Source: Ruminococcaceae bacterium UBA5905 (GTDB lineage Bacteria; Bacillota; Clostridia; Oscillospirales; Acutalibacteraceae). From it: a stretch of DNA of 25,548 bases. Where the stretch lies: NCBI GenBank assembly GCA_002431285.1, contig DJEF01000059.1:68920-94467 (forward strand), read 5' to 3'. Positions 1-8,276 of the stretch are shown here, one piece after another. The notes under the pieces were generated by a model. It ran no database searches and was not told the origin of the DNA. It saw only the letters and a program-made list of their open reading frames with translations. The position numbers were made by a program, and so were the translations under genes. Each line of letters begins with the position of its first letter. Position 1 is the first letter of the stretch.

Positions 1-247
1 GGATGGCGCCGGCCTGGCCGGTCACACCGCCGCCGGCTACCCGGCATTCCACGTCGAATTTCTCGGTCAGACCGGTCAGAGCCAGCGGCTGACGCACGAT
101 CAGCTTCAGGGTCTCCAGGCCGAAATAGTCGTCGATGTCACGACCGTTGATGGTCACCTTGCCGGTGCCCTGGTACAGGCGCACCCGAGCAACAGAGGAT
201 TTCCGGCGGCCGGTGCCATAGAAAAAGGGTCTTGCATTGTAATCCAT
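1..247 (-). CDS. rpsI: 30S ribosomal protein S9 (C-terminal part cut off by window edge)
   Basis: The first 82 residues of ribosomal protein S9, a small-subunit protein whose C-terminal tail reaches the decoding region. The reading begins [20 protein letters not shown] and continues through the typical S9 stretch with [16 protein letters not shown], the alternation of short beta strands and basic residues expected of the family. The start at 247 is preceded by AAGGAGG about eight bases upstream. It follows rplM by 24 bases, the usual rplM-rpsI pair, so the two are surely co-transcribed from the rplM promoter. The gene runs off the window at position 1, so about the last third, including the conserved basic tail, is not seen. 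Confidence 0.97.
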   Translation of the reverse strand, partial: MDYNARPFFYGTGRRKSSVARVRLYQGTGKVTINGRDIDDYFGLETLKLIVRQPLALTGLTEKFDVECRVAGGGVTGQAGAI

Positions 248-271
248 TGTAATAGCCTCCTTCAATCTCAA

Positions 272-697
272 TTACAGCTCGATCGCTTCGGGTTTCTGGG
301 ACGCATGGGGATGCTCCGCGCCGGCATAGCAATGCAGACGGGTCTCCGCCGCGCGGCCGATGGTGTTGTTGGGGATCATGCCGCCCACAGCCAGCTCCAT
401 CGCCTTCTCCGGGCGCTGCGCCATCAGCGTGGCGTACTTGGTGGTCTTCAGGTTGCCGATCCAGCCGGTGTGGCGCTGCCACAGCTTCTGCTCCGGCTTC
501 TTGCCGGTCAGCACGGCCTGGGCGCAGTTGATGATGATCACATTGTCCCCGCAATCCACATGAGGGGTGAAGGTGGGCTTATGCTTGCCGCGCAGCAGCA
601 CGGCGGCCTGCACAGCGACACGGCCCAGGGGTTTACCGGCAGCGTCGATGACGTACCACTTACGCTCGACCTGACCAGCTTTTGCCATAAAAGTCAT
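272..697 (-). CDS. rplM: 50S ribosomal protein L13
   Basis: Complete 141-residue L13, an early-assembling large-subunit protein. Family hallmarks are visible: WYVIDAAGKPLGRVA near the N-terminus, GKHKPTFTPHVDCGDNVIIIN in the middle, and the LMAQRPEKAMELAVGGMIPNN region before the C-terminus. Length is normal for bacteria (about 140-145). The start at 697 is chosen because AGGAGG lies eight bases upstream; an in-frame ATG three codons later is less well placed. It is the first gene of the rplM-rpsI operon. A near-consensus promoter and a leader of about 125 bases with a strong hairpin precede it, suggesting autogenous control at the leader. Confidence 0.98.
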   Translation of the reverse strand: MTFMAKAGQVERKWYVIDAAGKPLGRVAVQAAVLLRGKHKPTFTPHVDCGDNVIIINCAQAVLTGKKPEQKLWQRHTGWIGNLKTTKYATLMAQRPEKAMELAVGGMIPNNTIGRAAETRLHCYAGAEHPHASQKPEAIEL

Positions 698-823
698 TGT
701 AGTTTCCTCCTAATTAAGCGTTGAGCGCACCGTCGGGGCAACCGACGGTACCGGATATCTTGCATACGGGCGGCTCGTCCGACACCGTGAGACGTGCGGG
801 AAAACGCCGCTTTTCTGCGGAAC
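698..823 (-). promoter_or_regulatory. Structured 5' leader of rplM (candidate L13 leader)
   Basis: Untranslated region between the predicted transcription start and the rplM ribosome binding site. It contains a perfect 8-bp hairpin (ACCGTCGG, 729-736, and CCGACGGT, 742-749, five-base loop) about 20 bases upstream of the Shine-Dalgarno, plus further GC-rich complementary segments. Firmicutes are known to carry an L13-binding mRNA leader at this position, so an autoregulatory leader is plausible. I cannot confirm the consensus fold without a covariance search. Confidence 0.5.
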
Positions 824-830
824 GTTCGCT

Positions 831-859
831 ATCATACCACAGGCGAAAACGGCTGTCAA
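831..859 (-). promoter_or_regulatory. SigA-type promoter of rplM-rpsI
   Basis: On the minus strand, a perfect -35 TTGACA (854-859) and -10 TATGAT (831-836) are separated by exactly 17 bases. Transcription would start near 823. It is the strongest promoter match in the window, fitting a ribosomal protein operon. Confidence 0.9.
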
Positions 860-970
860 CCCCTAAAATCCGGAATTTTTCATTTACATCCCTCAATCTC
901 TCGTTTTCTCTCGATTTTGCTACCGTTTGCTCCGATTCTCGTTTTTCATTTCATTTTTCGGCAGAGCATA

Positions 971-1011
971 AAAACCCCCGGCCGCAGCGCCCGAAAGCGC
1001 GCGTCCGGGGG
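971..1011 (-). terminator. Intrinsic terminator of the dgt-dnaG-rpoD operon
   Basis: Read on the minus strand, CCCCCGG and CCGGGGG arms flank a GC-rich interior and are followed by TTTTTA, the classic factor-independent terminator form. It lies about 85 bases after the rpoD stop and upstream of the rplM promoter, separating the two operons. Confidence 0.85.
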
Positions 1012-1063
1012 ATACACCGGGCTCAGCTGCGCCGGCCGACAGGCATTCCGCCGACGCTCGGCC

Positions 1064-1088
1064 GTGCCGTCCCCTGCGGGGACGGCAC
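1064..1088 (-). repeat. Perfect 11-bp inverted repeat just after rpoD
   Basis: GTGCCGTCCCC (1064-1074) and its exact complement (1078-1088) flank a three-base loop, eight bases beyond the rpoD stop codon. No T-run follows on either strand, so it is not an ordinary terminator. It may protect the 3' end of the mRNA or pause transcription before the true terminator at 971-1011. Confidence 0.7.
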
Positions 1089-1096
1089 ATCTGAGT

Positions 1097-2332
1097 TCAA
1101 TCCAGAAAATCCTTCAGCTTTTTGCTGCGGCTGGGGTGGCGGAGCTTGCGCAGCGCCTTGGCCTCGATCTGACGGATCCGCTCCCGGGTCACGTCGAATT
1201 CCTTGCCGACCTCCTCCAGCGTACGGGGACGGCCGTCCTCCAGACCGAACCGCAGGCGCAGCACCTTGGCCTCCCGTTCCGTCAGAGACATCAGCACGTC
1301 GTCCAGCTGCTCCTTGAGCAGGGTATGGGAGGCTGCCTCCGCCGGGGCGGGGGCTTCATCATCGGGGATGAAATCGCCCAGATGGCTGTCCTCCTCCTCG
1401 CCGATGGGGGTTTCCAGCGATACCGGCTCCTGGGCCACCCGCATGATCTCCCGCACCTTATCCACCGGCATATTCAGCTCCTCGGAAATCTCCTCTGCCG
1501 ACGGCTCGTGACCGTTTTTGTGCAACAGCTGGCTGGACACCTTCTTCACCTTATTGATGGTCTCCACCATGTGCACCGGGATGCGGATGGTGCGCGCTTG
1601 ATCGGCGATGGCGCGGGTGATGGCCTGCCGGATCCACCAGGTGGCGTAGGTGGAAAACTTAAAGCCCTTGGTATAGTCGAACTTTTCCACCGCCTTGATC
1701 AGACCCAGATTGCCCTCCTGGATCAGATCCAGGAATTGCATCCCCCGTCCCACATACCGCTTGGCGATGCTGACCACCAGACGGAGGTTGGCCTCGCTCA
1801 GCCGTTTTTTCGCCTTGTCGTCGCCCTCCATGATCCGCATGGCCAGCGCCGTCTCCTCCTCCGGAGACAGCAGCGGCACCCGGCCGATCTCCTTGAGATA
1901 GGCTTTCACCGGGTCATCCACGGAGATATTCTCCGCCGCAATGACCTCGGTGGTATCGTCGGTATCCTGCCCCTCGGTGCCCAGCTCCAGATCCTCCAGC
2001 GGCAGATTGGCGAACTCGTCCACCACCTGAATGTGGTTGGCCTCCAGCATCTCATAGAGCTTGTCCATCTGCTCCGGATCGAAATCGAAGCTCTCCATGG
2101 CGTCCATGATTTCCTGATCCGTCAGCTTGCCCTTGCTGCGCCCCAGCTCCACCAGATCGTTGAGCTGGGTGGTTTTATCCTTTTTCGGGGCGGGCGCCGC
2201 CTCCTCCAGCTCTTCTTCGGCTTCCAGCTCCTCTGCGGCCTCCCGCGCCTGCTGCTCCCGCTCCGCCTGCAATTCCGCGTCCAGCGCGTCGTCGTCCACA
2301 ACGGGGGTGTTCTTTTCCTTCTTGTCGCTCAT
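1097..2332 (-). CDS. rpoD: Primary RNA polymerase sigma factor RpoD/SigA
   Basis: The 411-residue housekeeping sigma-70 factor that directs RNA polymerase to -35/-10 promoters. After an acidic Glu/Ala-rich stretch (about 10-50) and a region 1.1-like segment (about 55-115) come region 1.2 ([20 protein letters not shown], about 140-159), region 2 with [12 protein letters not shown], the [19 protein letters not shown] core and the [11 protein letters not shown] -10 recognition helix, region 3, and region 4 with the [20 protein letters not shown] helix-turn-helix. The start at 2332 (MSDKKEK) is preferred to an upstream in-frame start because AAAGGA lies about ten bases before it and the upstream extension has no family similarity. 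dnaG lies 91 bases upstream, the classical macromolecular-synthesis arrangement. Confidence 0.97.
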   Translation of the reverse strand: MSDKKEKNTPVVDDDALDAELQAEREQQAREAAEELEAEEELEEAAPAPKKDKTTQLNDLVELGRSKGKLTDQEIMDAMESFDFDPEQMDKLYEMLEANHIQVVDEFANLPLEDLELGTEGQDTDDTTEVIAAENISVDDPVKAYLKEIGRVPLLSPEEETALAMRIMEGDDKAKKRLSEANLRLVVSIAKRYVGRGMQFLDLIQEGNLGLIKAVEKFDYTKGFKFSTYATWWIRQAITRAIADQARTIRIPVHMVETINKVKKVSSQLLHKNGHEPSAEEISEELNMPVDKVREIMRVAQEPVSLETPIGEEEDSHLGDFIPDDEAPAPAEAASHTLLKEQLDDVLMSLTEREAKVLRLRFGLEDGRPRTLEEVGKEFDVTRERIRQIEAKALRKLRHPSRSKKLKDFLD

Positions 2333-2423
2333 AGAGTATGTTCCTTTCTGTTCTGGTCTGTTCTGAAAACGGCCGGGGCGATCCCGTGGGGAGTCCCCCC
2401 GGCGCATTTGGTTTCGTGTTGTC

Positions 2424-4187
2424 TCAGGATCGGCGCTTCTTCTCCCGCAGAGCCTCCATCATGCGGCGCAGCTCCTCATCGGAAACGGCCGCCGGGTCGC
2501 TCATGCCCCGCAGGGCGTATTCTTCCCGGATGATGGCGGCATATTCCGCCAGATCCTCCGGAGTGTCGGCCCGCTCCTGCGCCCCTCGCAGCATCCGGGC
2601 AATATAGGCCATATCCCGCTCATCGTAATCGGCGGACAAAAACGCCAGCTCAATGAGCAGCCCCTGCCGATGGCGCTCCAGCAGCCGGGTGTACAGCGTG
2701 CGGTTGAAATCCGTCACAAACTGCTCCGGCTGAATCAGCGCAGCGGCACGACCGATATAATCGGGGTGCTGGAGCAGCGCTCCCAGCAGACTCTCCTCCG
2801 CCCCCGCCGCCCGGGGGTGTGCCGCAGCCTGGGGGTTAACCTGTCCCAATTCCCGGGTTTCCTTACGCATCAGCTCCGGCAGACGGCGCTTGGTTTCGGT
2901 GCGCTGGCGGCTGCGGCGGGCGCGGTCGATCTCCTGCAGGATGGCATCCTTGGAGGTGGACAGCAGCTGCGACAGCCGTCCGGCATACACATCCCGCTCC
3001 ACCGGGCTATCCAGCGCCGCCAGCACCGCCACCGCCTCTTTCAGATAAGCGATCTTGCCGTTGGAGGTTTGGATATCGTGGCGCTGACCGATCCCCAGCA
3101 GCTGATGCTCCACCGCATTGGCGGAGCGCTCCAGCAGCAGCTTAAAGGCCTCAGGACCGTTGCGCTTGATGAACTCGTCCGGGTCCTTGCCATCGGGGAT
3201 GGAGACCACCCGCACATCCAGCCCGGTCTTGCGCAGCCGTTCGATGGCACGGGCGGTGGCTTTTTGTCCCGCTCCGTCGGCATCAAAAATAAGGTTGATC
3301 CGGTCGGCGTACCGGGCGATGAGCTGAATCTGCTCATCGGGGAACGCCGTCCCCAGCGCCGCCACCGTATTGGTGAATCCTGCCTGATGCATGGCGATGG
3401 CATCCATATAGCCCTCGCACAGGTTCAGCTCCCGTCCGGCGCTTTTGGCAAAGTTGAGGGCGAACAGGTTGCGGCTCTTGCTGTACGCCGGAGTGCTCTC
3501 GGTGTTGATATACTTGGGCTTGGAATCGTCCAGCACCCGTCCGCCAAAGGCCACCACATTGCCCCGAATGTCGATGATGGGGATGATCACCCGGTTGCGG
3601 AATACGTCGTACAGCCCGCCGTTGCGCCCCTTGGCCGCCAGAAATCCGGCGGTCAGCTCCTCCGGGTGGAAGCCCTTGTCCCGCAGCCCTTTCAGCAAAT
3701 AATCCCACCCGGGCGGTGCAAAGCCCAGCCCAAAATGGCGGATGGTGGCGTCGGTATACCCCCGGCGGTGAAAATAGTCCAGCGCCACCTGCCCCTCGGG
3801 GCTGTACAGCGCCTTATGGTACAGCCGGGCAGCCTCCCGGTTCGCCTCCAAGATCCGCAGCCGCATCCGGGCGGCGGCATCGTTCTCCCGGCTGTTCTCC
3901 GGCATCCGCATCCCCGCCCGATCGGCCAAGAACCGCACGGCGTCCATATAGTCCAGATTTTCAATCCGCTTGACAAAGGTGATCACGTCGCCCCCCGCCC
4001 CGCAGCCGAAACAATAGAAAGAATTGTTCTCCGGATAGAGGTTGAAAGAGGGGGTCTTTTCCCCATGGAAGGGACACAGCCCCACCAGATTGCGGCCCCG
4101 GCGCCGGAGGGTCATATACCCGGACGCGACGCTCTCAATATCGTTTTTCAGCAGAAGCTCCTGTATAAAGGCTTCCGGCAAAGGCAT
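2424..4187 (-). CDS. dnaG: DNA primase
   Basis: 587-residue DnaG, which makes the RNA primers for DNA replication. The N-terminal zinc-binding domain has the CHC2 pattern: C38, H41, C59 and C62 (CPFH and CFGC). The central catalytic core includes [19 protein letters not shown], the Toprim glutamate in [15 protein letters not shown] and the metal-binding [13 protein letters not shown]. The C-terminal part, from about residue 420, is the less conserved helicase-interaction region. The start at 4187 (MPLPEAF) follows GGAGGG by seven bases; a longer upstream reading would add about 20 residues unlike the family. It lies between dgt and rpoD in one operon. Confidence 0.97.
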   Translation of the reverse strand: MPLPEAFIQELLLKNDIESVASGYMTLRRRGRNLVGLCPFHGEKTPSFNLYPENNSFYCFGCGAGGDVITFVKRIENLDYMDAVRFLADRAGMRMPENSRENDAAARMRLRILEANREAARLYHKALYSPEGQVALDYFHRRGYTDATIRHFGLGFAPPGWDYLLKGLRDKGFHPEELTAGFLAAKGRNGGLYDVFRNRVIIPIIDIRGNVVAFGGRVLDDSKPKYINTESTPAYSKSRNLFALNFAKSAGRELNLCEGYMDAIAMHQAGFTNTVAALGTAFPDEQIQLIARYADRINLIFDADGAGQKATARAIERLRKTGLDVRVVSIPDGKDPDEFIKRNGPEAFKLLLERSANAVEHQLLGIGQRHDIQTSNGKIAYLKEAVAVLAALDSPVERDVYAGRLSQLLSTSKDAILQEIDRARRSRQRTETKRRLPELMRKETRELGQVNPQAAAHPRAAGAEESLLGALLQHPDYIGRAAALIQPEQFVTDFNRTLYTRLLERHRQGLLIELAFLSADYDERDMAYIARMLRGAQERADTPEDLAEYAAIIREEYALRGMSDPAAVSDEELRRMMEALREKKRRS

Positions 4188-4271
4188 CGCCGCCCCCTCC
4201 TTTCCGATCCGCCGCAGGTGGCCGCGCCCGGCTCTCGCCGTTCCCACAGGAACCGGCGGCCACGGGGACGC

Positions 4272-5267
4272 TCATCGCGGGATCATCGCCCAGCCCCGGG
4301 GGATGAACAGTTCCCGGTGGGTCTCCAGCGCAAAATTATCGGTCATACCGGCGATATAGTCGCACACCGCCCGGCGCACCCCATCCCGCTCCCGGATAAG
4401 GGCGTATTCCTCCGGCAGCCTGTCGGGATTCTCCACATAGTAGCCGAACAGCGCCGACAGCAGGCCGCCCACCTTGCTTTCCTCGCTTTTCGCCTTGGGA
4501 TTCAGGTACAGATGATCGTACATGAAGGTGTGCAGCTCCCAGAAATACGGCTCCACCGCCGCATCCATGCCGATCTCCTCCACGCCATGTTCGACCATCG
4601 CCGACACCAGCGTGTCGATGCGGGCGGAGCCGCAATCCCCCAGCGCCATATGTACCTCCAGCGGGATATCCTCCTCCCGCAGCACGCCTGCCCGCACGGC
4701 GTCGTCCATGTCGTGGTTGATGTAGGCGATGCGATCCGCCCAGCGGACGATCTGCCCCTCCCGGGTGGCGGCCAGCTCCCCTTTGGTGTGGTGCAGAATT
4801 CCGTCCCGCACCTCGAAGGTCAAATTCAGCCCCCGGCCGGTGTTTTCCAGCTGCTCCACCACCCGCACGCTCTGCTCATAGTGGCGGAAGCCGCCGTCCA
4901 TCAGCTCATTGAGAGTGCGCTCCCCGGCGTGGCCGAAAGGGGTGTGCCCCAGATCGTGGGCCAGGGAGATCGCCTCGGTCAGATCCTCGTTCAACCCCAG
5001 CGCCCGGGCAATGGTGCGGGCAATCTGGGACACCTCCAGGGTGTGGGTCAGCCGGGTGCGGTAGTGATCCCCCTCCGGCGCCAGAAACACCTGAGTCTTG
5101 TGCTTTAAGCGGCGGAACGCCTTGCAGTGCAGCACCCGATCCCGGTCCCGCTGATAGGCGGTGCGGTAGGGGCTGTCATTCTCCGGGCGCTCCCGCCCCC
5201 GGGATTCCGCCGCCAGAGACGCATAGGGGGATAAGATCTGCTTTTCGATCGCATCCCATCGGGTCAT
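4272..5267 (-). CDS. dgt: dGTPase-like HD-domain deoxynucleotide triphosphohydrolase
   Basis: 331 residues. A member of the Dgt family, metal-dependent HD hydrolases that cleave dNTPs to the deoxynucleoside and tripolyphosphate. Seen in sequence: FRRLKHKTQVF, then the first metal histidine in RLTHTLEVSQIARTIA (H75), the HD pair in LAHDLGHTPFGHAGE (H104, D105) and the downstream conserved Y.H...WADRIAYINHDMDDA segment. The start at 5267 has GGAGGTGGAG just upstream; the possible in-frame N-terminal extension is not family-like. It leads the dgt-dnaG-rpoD operon, an arrangement common in Clostridia that ties nucleotide-pool control to priming. The exact substrate preference cannot be read from sequence. 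Confidence 0.93.
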   Translation of the reverse strand: MTRWDAIEKQILSPYASLAAESRGRERPENDSPYRTAYQRDRDRVLHCKAFRRLKHKTQVFLAPEGDHYRTRLTHTLEVSQIARTIARALGLNEDLTEAISLAHDLGHTPFGHAGERTLNELMDGGFRHYEQSVRVVEQLENTGRGLNLTFEVRDGILHHTKGELAATREGQIVRWADRIAYINHDMDDAVRAGVLREEDIPLEVHMALGDCGSARIDTLVSAMVEHGVEEIGMDAAVEPYFWELHTFMYDHLYLNPKAKSEESKVGGLLSALFGYYVENPDRLPEEYALIRERDGVRRAVCDYIAGMTDNFALETHRELFIPRGWAMIPR

Positions 5268-5334
5268 AGACTCCACCTCCGCTCCGTATCGAGATCCGGC
5301 CGGGGGATCTCCGCAAAAAAACGAACGACATCGG

Positions 5335-5395
5335 GTTATACGCAGACACCCGTCAAAATCCTGCAAAAATCGCAAAAATTTTTTTGCCCCCTGCG
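5335..5395 (-). promoter_or_regulatory. Candidate promoter region for dgt-dnaG-rpoD
   Basis: An AT-rich island in otherwise GC-rich DNA upstream of dgt. On the minus strand it has a -10-like TATAAC (5335-5340) preceded by A/T tracts including GCAAAAAAATTTTTGC (5372-5387). No -35 at good spacing is evident, so the call rests on composition and position between the yigZ terminator and dgt. Confidence 0.3.
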
Positions 5396-5458
5396 ACAAC
5401 CTCATTGCCGCCCCGCGTAAACCGCGCACGTCTGCCGCAGCAGCAAGCTAAAAGCCGC

Positions 5459-5480
5459 AAAAAACCGGGGTACGTCCCGG
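5459..5480 (-). terminator. Intrinsic terminator after yigZ
   Basis: On the minus strand a short GC hairpin (CCGGGA and CCCCGG arms, four-base loop) is followed directly by TTTTTT. It lies about 55 bases beyond the yigZ stop and upstream of dgt. Confidence 0.75.
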
Positions 5481-5534
5481 CGCAACAGGTCGGCAGGCTC
5501 CACCGTCGGTCGATATCCGCACGGCGGCGTATAT

Positions 5535-6179
5535 TCACGCTTCGGCGCCGACCGGGAAGGGGACATACGTCTCCCCCTGCGCCGTCAACGTCAGCCGACC
5601 GGCGCTGCGCTCGGTCAGCGCTGCCTGCAGCGCCCCCTGCCGCTCCGTCTCCAGTGTGAACTGCACCGTCACCCCATCGTCGTAGCGGGTGTCGGTGATC
5701 CGGGCATTTTCCGCCGCCAGCAGCGCCGGGAGAAAGCCATACTGGGCATAATCGCACCGCACCTCCAGCTGTCGGCAGCGGCGCATCTCCACGATCCCCG
5801 CCGCCTCCACCGCCAGCCGGGCGGCGTGAGAATAAGCGCGCACCAGCCCGCCGCCCCCCAGCAGAATCCCGCCGAAATAGCGGGTCACCACCACGGCGCA
5901 GTCGGTCAGCCCGGTTTTGCGCAGCACCTCCAGCACCGGAATCCCCGCGGTGCCCTGGGGCTCGCCGTCGTCGGAATAGCGGCACAGATTGCCCCCCTCC
6001 AGCACATAGGCGTACACGTTATGGCGGGCGTCCCAATGCTCCTTGGCGCGGGCGCGGATGAACTCCAGCGCCTGCTCCTCCGTCTGCACCGGGCGAATAT
6101 ATCCGATGAACCGGGAGCGCTTCTCGGTGAATTCGTCGGCGGCCTCTCCGGCCACCGTGCGATAGCTGTCGCCGCTCAT
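5535..6179 (-). CDS. yigZ: YigZ/IMPACT family protein
   Basis: 214-residue member of the YigZ/YvyE (UPF0029, IMPACT N-terminal) family, whose biochemical role in bacteria is not settled; eukaryotic relatives act in translation control through GCN1. Family hallmarks are the N-terminal KRSRFIGYI, HNVYAYVL, the signature DDGEPQGTAGIPVLEVL, and VVVTRYFGGILLGGGGLVRAY. The C-terminal part (about 135-205) matches the usual small alpha/beta domain. AGGAGGGG precedes the start at 6179. It sits directly downstream of the rpmE terminator, so it is transcribed either by readthrough or from a promoter I could not identify. Confidence 0.92.
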   Translation of the reverse strand: MSGDSYRTVAGEAADEFTEKRSRFIGYIRPVQTEEQALEFIRARAKEHWDARHNVYAYVLEGGNLCRYSDDGEPQGTAGIPVLEVLRKTGLTDCAVVVTRYFGGILLGGGGLVRAYSHAARLAVEAAGIVEMRRCRQLEVRCDYAQYGFLPALLAAENARITDTRYDDGVTVQFTLETERQGALQAALTERSAGRLTLTAQGETYVPFPVGAEA

Positions 6180-6200
6180 GGCAATCCCCTCCTAACACGA

Positions 6201-6231
6201 GAAAGGGCAGTGCAAATTCCTTGCACTGCCC
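6201..6231 (-). terminator. Intrinsic terminator of rpmE
   Basis: A perfect 11-bp stem (GGGCAGTGCAA, 6205-6215, with its complement 6221-6231) and a five-base loop, followed on the minus strand by TTTCTC. It lies 18 bases after the rpmE stop and 25 bases before the yigZ start. Confidence 0.85.
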
Positions 6232-6249
6232 GGGTTAAGCATCGGATGC

Positions 6250-6459
6250 TTATTTCTCGCCATTCAGACCAAAACGCTTGTTGAAGCGATCCGCACGGCC
6301 GCCGATATCGTTCAGCTTCTGCTTACCGGTGAAGAACGGATGGCACTTAGAGCAAATTTCAACCCGGATGTCCTGTTTGGTGGAACCGGTGGTGATCACA
6401 TTGCCGCAGGCACAGGTGATCGTGGTCTGACCATAGGAAGGATGAATACCCTCTTTCAT
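6250..6459 (-). CDS. rpmE: 50S ribosomal protein L31 (zinc-binding type)
   Basis: Complete 69-residue L31. It has the zinc-type cysteine set: CAC in ITCACGNV and CSKC in [14 protein letters not shown], followed by the conserved [12 protein letters not shown] end. The cysteine-containing form, rather than the zinc-free paralogue, implies normal expression under zinc sufficiency. AGAGGTGA lies about eight bases before the start at 6459. It is a single-gene transcription unit with its own promoter and terminator. Confidence 0.97.
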   Translation of the reverse strand: MKEGIHPSYGQTTITCACGNVITTGSTKQDIRVEICSKCHPFFTGKQKLNDIGGRADRFNKRFGLNGEK

Positions 6460-6499
6460 TGCTTGTCACCTCTTTCGGAATCCATAGACTAACGGATAG

Positions 6500-6528
6500 A
6501 CTATACCACACCCGCACAGAAAATGCAA
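6500..6528 (-). promoter_or_regulatory. SigA-type promoter of rpmE
   Basis: On the minus strand, -35 TTGCAT (6523-6528) and -10 TATAGT (6500-6505) with a 17-base spacer; the -10 is preceded by TGG, giving an extended -10 (TGnTATAGT). Confidence 0.85.
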
Positions 6529-6590
6529 GTGTTTTTTGCAAATCTTCCGGAATTTGGCGAAAAGAGCCGGGAATTCCCCCATAGCGGCGC

Positions 6591-7607
6591 TCATTTCCAA
6601 TCGGCCGCCAGCGTTTCTCGGGCTACCTTTATGGCAGGCAGCCGTTTTTTCACCAATAGATGCATTCCGAATTTGCGGCATGCATCGGCCAAGATGCTGT
6701 GCAGGTCCGGATCGCAGACCCGCAGCTCCGCCGGCTTTCCGTACCGTTCCACGAGATCGCCCAGCATGGACACTGCGGCACCCGGCTGATTGTGAGAGGG
6801 GGCAAGCAGCTGCTGTGCCAGCATACAGCCGCTCGCCGTATCCACTGCCACCAACAGGCGGGGGTAGGTTTCCCGCCCATCGTCATCCGCATAGATACAG
6901 TCCAGATACCACCAGTCCATCTCAACGGAGCAGGCGGACACAGACATCCAGCGTACCTGCCGCACCCAGTCATTTTCCCGTAGCGTTGCCACAGGGCGCA
7001 ATATCGCTGATTCGTTCAGGGGAATAGCCAGCGGATGGGTATAGTACAGCTTGTCCTTGGGTTCATACCACCGGACGAGGGCTTTCCCGGCATCGAATTC
7101 CGGGTTTAATCCCTGTTCATAGACAGCGCGAAGCATCATGTGCAGATTTCCGAACTGATCGGTCAACCAATCCGTCTCCCGCGCGTCTATCGGGACAGGC
7201 GCATACCCGACGGCGTAGCGATCAAAATGCAGCCACGCACCCCGTCCGCGAAAACCGAAACCCAATTCCCGGATCTGCGTATAGCTGTTCCGGCTCAGCG
7301 CCGTCCGATCATCCCACAGAGCGATCCACGCATTTTGCAAGCAAAAGGTCGGCTCGTCCTTCTCGTTCTTCCACGTCAGACGCCGCCGGGCGCGGAGATA
7401 ATCGTTTTCACCGCGATAACAGGCGATGCCGCGCCCACCTGTCGGGGCCGAAATGAAGGAAAAATAGACCGGCTCGGCTTTCTCACCGGATAAGTACACG
7501 AATCGGTCGGATGCCGCAAAATCTCTCCACGGATTCAGCGCTCCAATCAGCTGAGCCACCTCATACAAGCGCAACCATTTTTCTTTGTATATTGTGTTCA
7601 TCTCCAT
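6591..7607 (-). CDS. DUF7309/DUF6930-like protein of unknown function
   Basis: 338 residues, no signal peptide or membrane segment. From memory of family patterns, the N-terminal half (about 10-165: LYEVAQLIGALNPW, YFSFISAPTGGRGIACYRG, TFCLQNAWIALWDDR) resembles the DUF7309 domain. The C-terminal part (about 235-330: RLLVAVDTASGCMLAQQLL, ERYGKPAELRVCDPDLHSIL, HLLVKKRLPAI) resembles DUF6930. The two commonly occur together in Firmicutes proteins, and no activity is known to me. The start is uncertain: ATGs at 7607 and 7601 both have poorly spaced purine-rich sequence upstream. It is the last gene of the group after mntP (19 bases away). By eye it is less GC-rich than the flanking core genes, suggesting later acquisition. 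Confidence 0.75.
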   Translation of the reverse strand: MEMNTIYKEKWLRLYEVAQLIGALNPWRDFAASDRFVYLSGEKAEPVYFSFISAPTGGRGIACYRGENDYLRARRRLTWKNEKDEPTFCLQNAWIALWDDRTALSRNSYTQIRELGFGFRGRGAWLHFDRYAVGYAPVPIDARETDWLTDQFGNLHMMLRAVYEQGLNPEFDAGKALVRWYEPKDKLYYTHPLAIPLNESAILRPVATLRENDWVRQVRWMSVSACSVEMDWWYLDCIYADDDGRETYPRLLVAVDTASGCMLAQQLLAPSHNQPGAAVSMLGDLVERYGKPAELRVCDPDLHSILADACRKFGMHLLVKKRLPAIKVARETLAADWK

Positions 7608-7626
7608 CCCATCAAAAACCGGTGGC

Positions 7627-8199
7627 TCAGAACCACCAGCCCAGCCCTTCCAGCAGGATTTTCAGCGCGATGAGAATGAGAATCACGCCGCCGATGCGCT
7701 CGGCGGGCTTCTGGAACCGGTCGCCGAACAGACCCCCCAGCTTCACCGACACCGCCGACACCGCAAAGGTGACGCAGCCGATCAGCAGCACCGTGCGCAC
7801 CATCCCCAGCCAGGTCATATCCAGCAGCGAAAAGGACACCCCCACCGCCAGCGCGTCGATGCTGGTGGCGATCGCCAGCGGCAGCATCGCCGCAAAACCA
7901 AAGGAGGCGCTGGCCTGCTCCTCCTCCTTGGAAAAGGACTCCCGCAGCATATTGCCGCCGATGAGCGCCAGCAGCACAAAGGCGATCCAGTGGTCGTAGC
8001 GGTCGATGAGATGGGCAAAGGTGCTGCCCAGCGCATAGCCGATGGCGGGCATCAGCGCCTGAAAAACGCCGAAATACGCCCCCGCGGTCAGGCAGTGGCG
8101 CAGCTTGACCCCGCCGGTGGCCAGCCCCTTACAGATGGACACCGCCGCCGCGTCCATAGACAATCCCAGCCCGATGAGAATGATTTCCAAAATACTCAT
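7627..8199 (-). CDS. mntP: Manganese efflux pump MntP
   Basis: 190-residue, six-helix membrane protein of the MntP (YebN) family that exports Mn2+. The two internally duplicated halves carry the characteristic acidic motifs: GLSMDAAAVSICKG (D16) and ATSIDALAVGVSFS (D115), both needed for transport in studied members. The hydrophilic KEEEQA linker between the halves is typical. Family members are often controlled by an Mn riboswitch (yybP-ykoY) or MntR. The 77 bases upstream are too short for the riboswitch and I see no match to its consensus. The upstream gap does hold an AT-rich promoter-like segment. Confidence 0.95.
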   Translation of the reverse strand: MSILEIILIGLGLSMDAAAVSICKGLATGGVKLRHCLTAGAYFGVFQALMPAIGYALGSTFAHLIDRYDHWIAFVLLALIGGNMLRESFSKEEEQASASFGFAAMLPLAIATSIDALAVGVSFSLLDMTWLGMVRTVLLIGCVTFAVSAVSVKLGGLFGDRFQKPAERIGGVILILIALKILLEGLGWWF

Positions 8200-8204
8200 A
8201 CCGT

Positions 8205-8250
8205 TATGCTCCTATACTATGACTATAATTATTGGTATTATAAGTCCTCT
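8205..8250 (-). promoter_or_regulatory. AT-rich promoter-like segment before mntP
   Basis: A strikingly AT-rich stretch between two GC-rich genes. On the minus strand it contains TATAAT followed by TTATAGTCATAGTATAGG just before the mntP start. The best -35 candidate (TTGCCA) is 20 bases from the TATAAT, longer than ideal. A metal-responsive repressor site is possible, but I see no clear palindrome matching MntR. Confidence 0.35.
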
Positions 8251-8276
8251 GCCAGTATTCCGTGGCAAAACCGGGA

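Noticed and set aside
794..5108. Long plus-strand open frames opposite rpoD, dnaG and dgt
   Set aside because: They are antisense to clearly recognised genes, lack ribosome binding sites and family motifs, and are rich in His/Arg/Gln/Pro runs as expected from complementary frames in GC-rich DNA.
6565..6580. GGGAATTCCC palindrome as terminator for the DUF7309-like gene
   Set aside because: It has no loop and no following T-run on the minus strand; a ten-base palindrome is expected by chance in this much sequence.
8200..8276. yybP-ykoY manganese riboswitch before mntP
   Set aside because: The gap is only 77 bases and AT-rich, with no visible conserved stem-loop sequence of that riboswitch.
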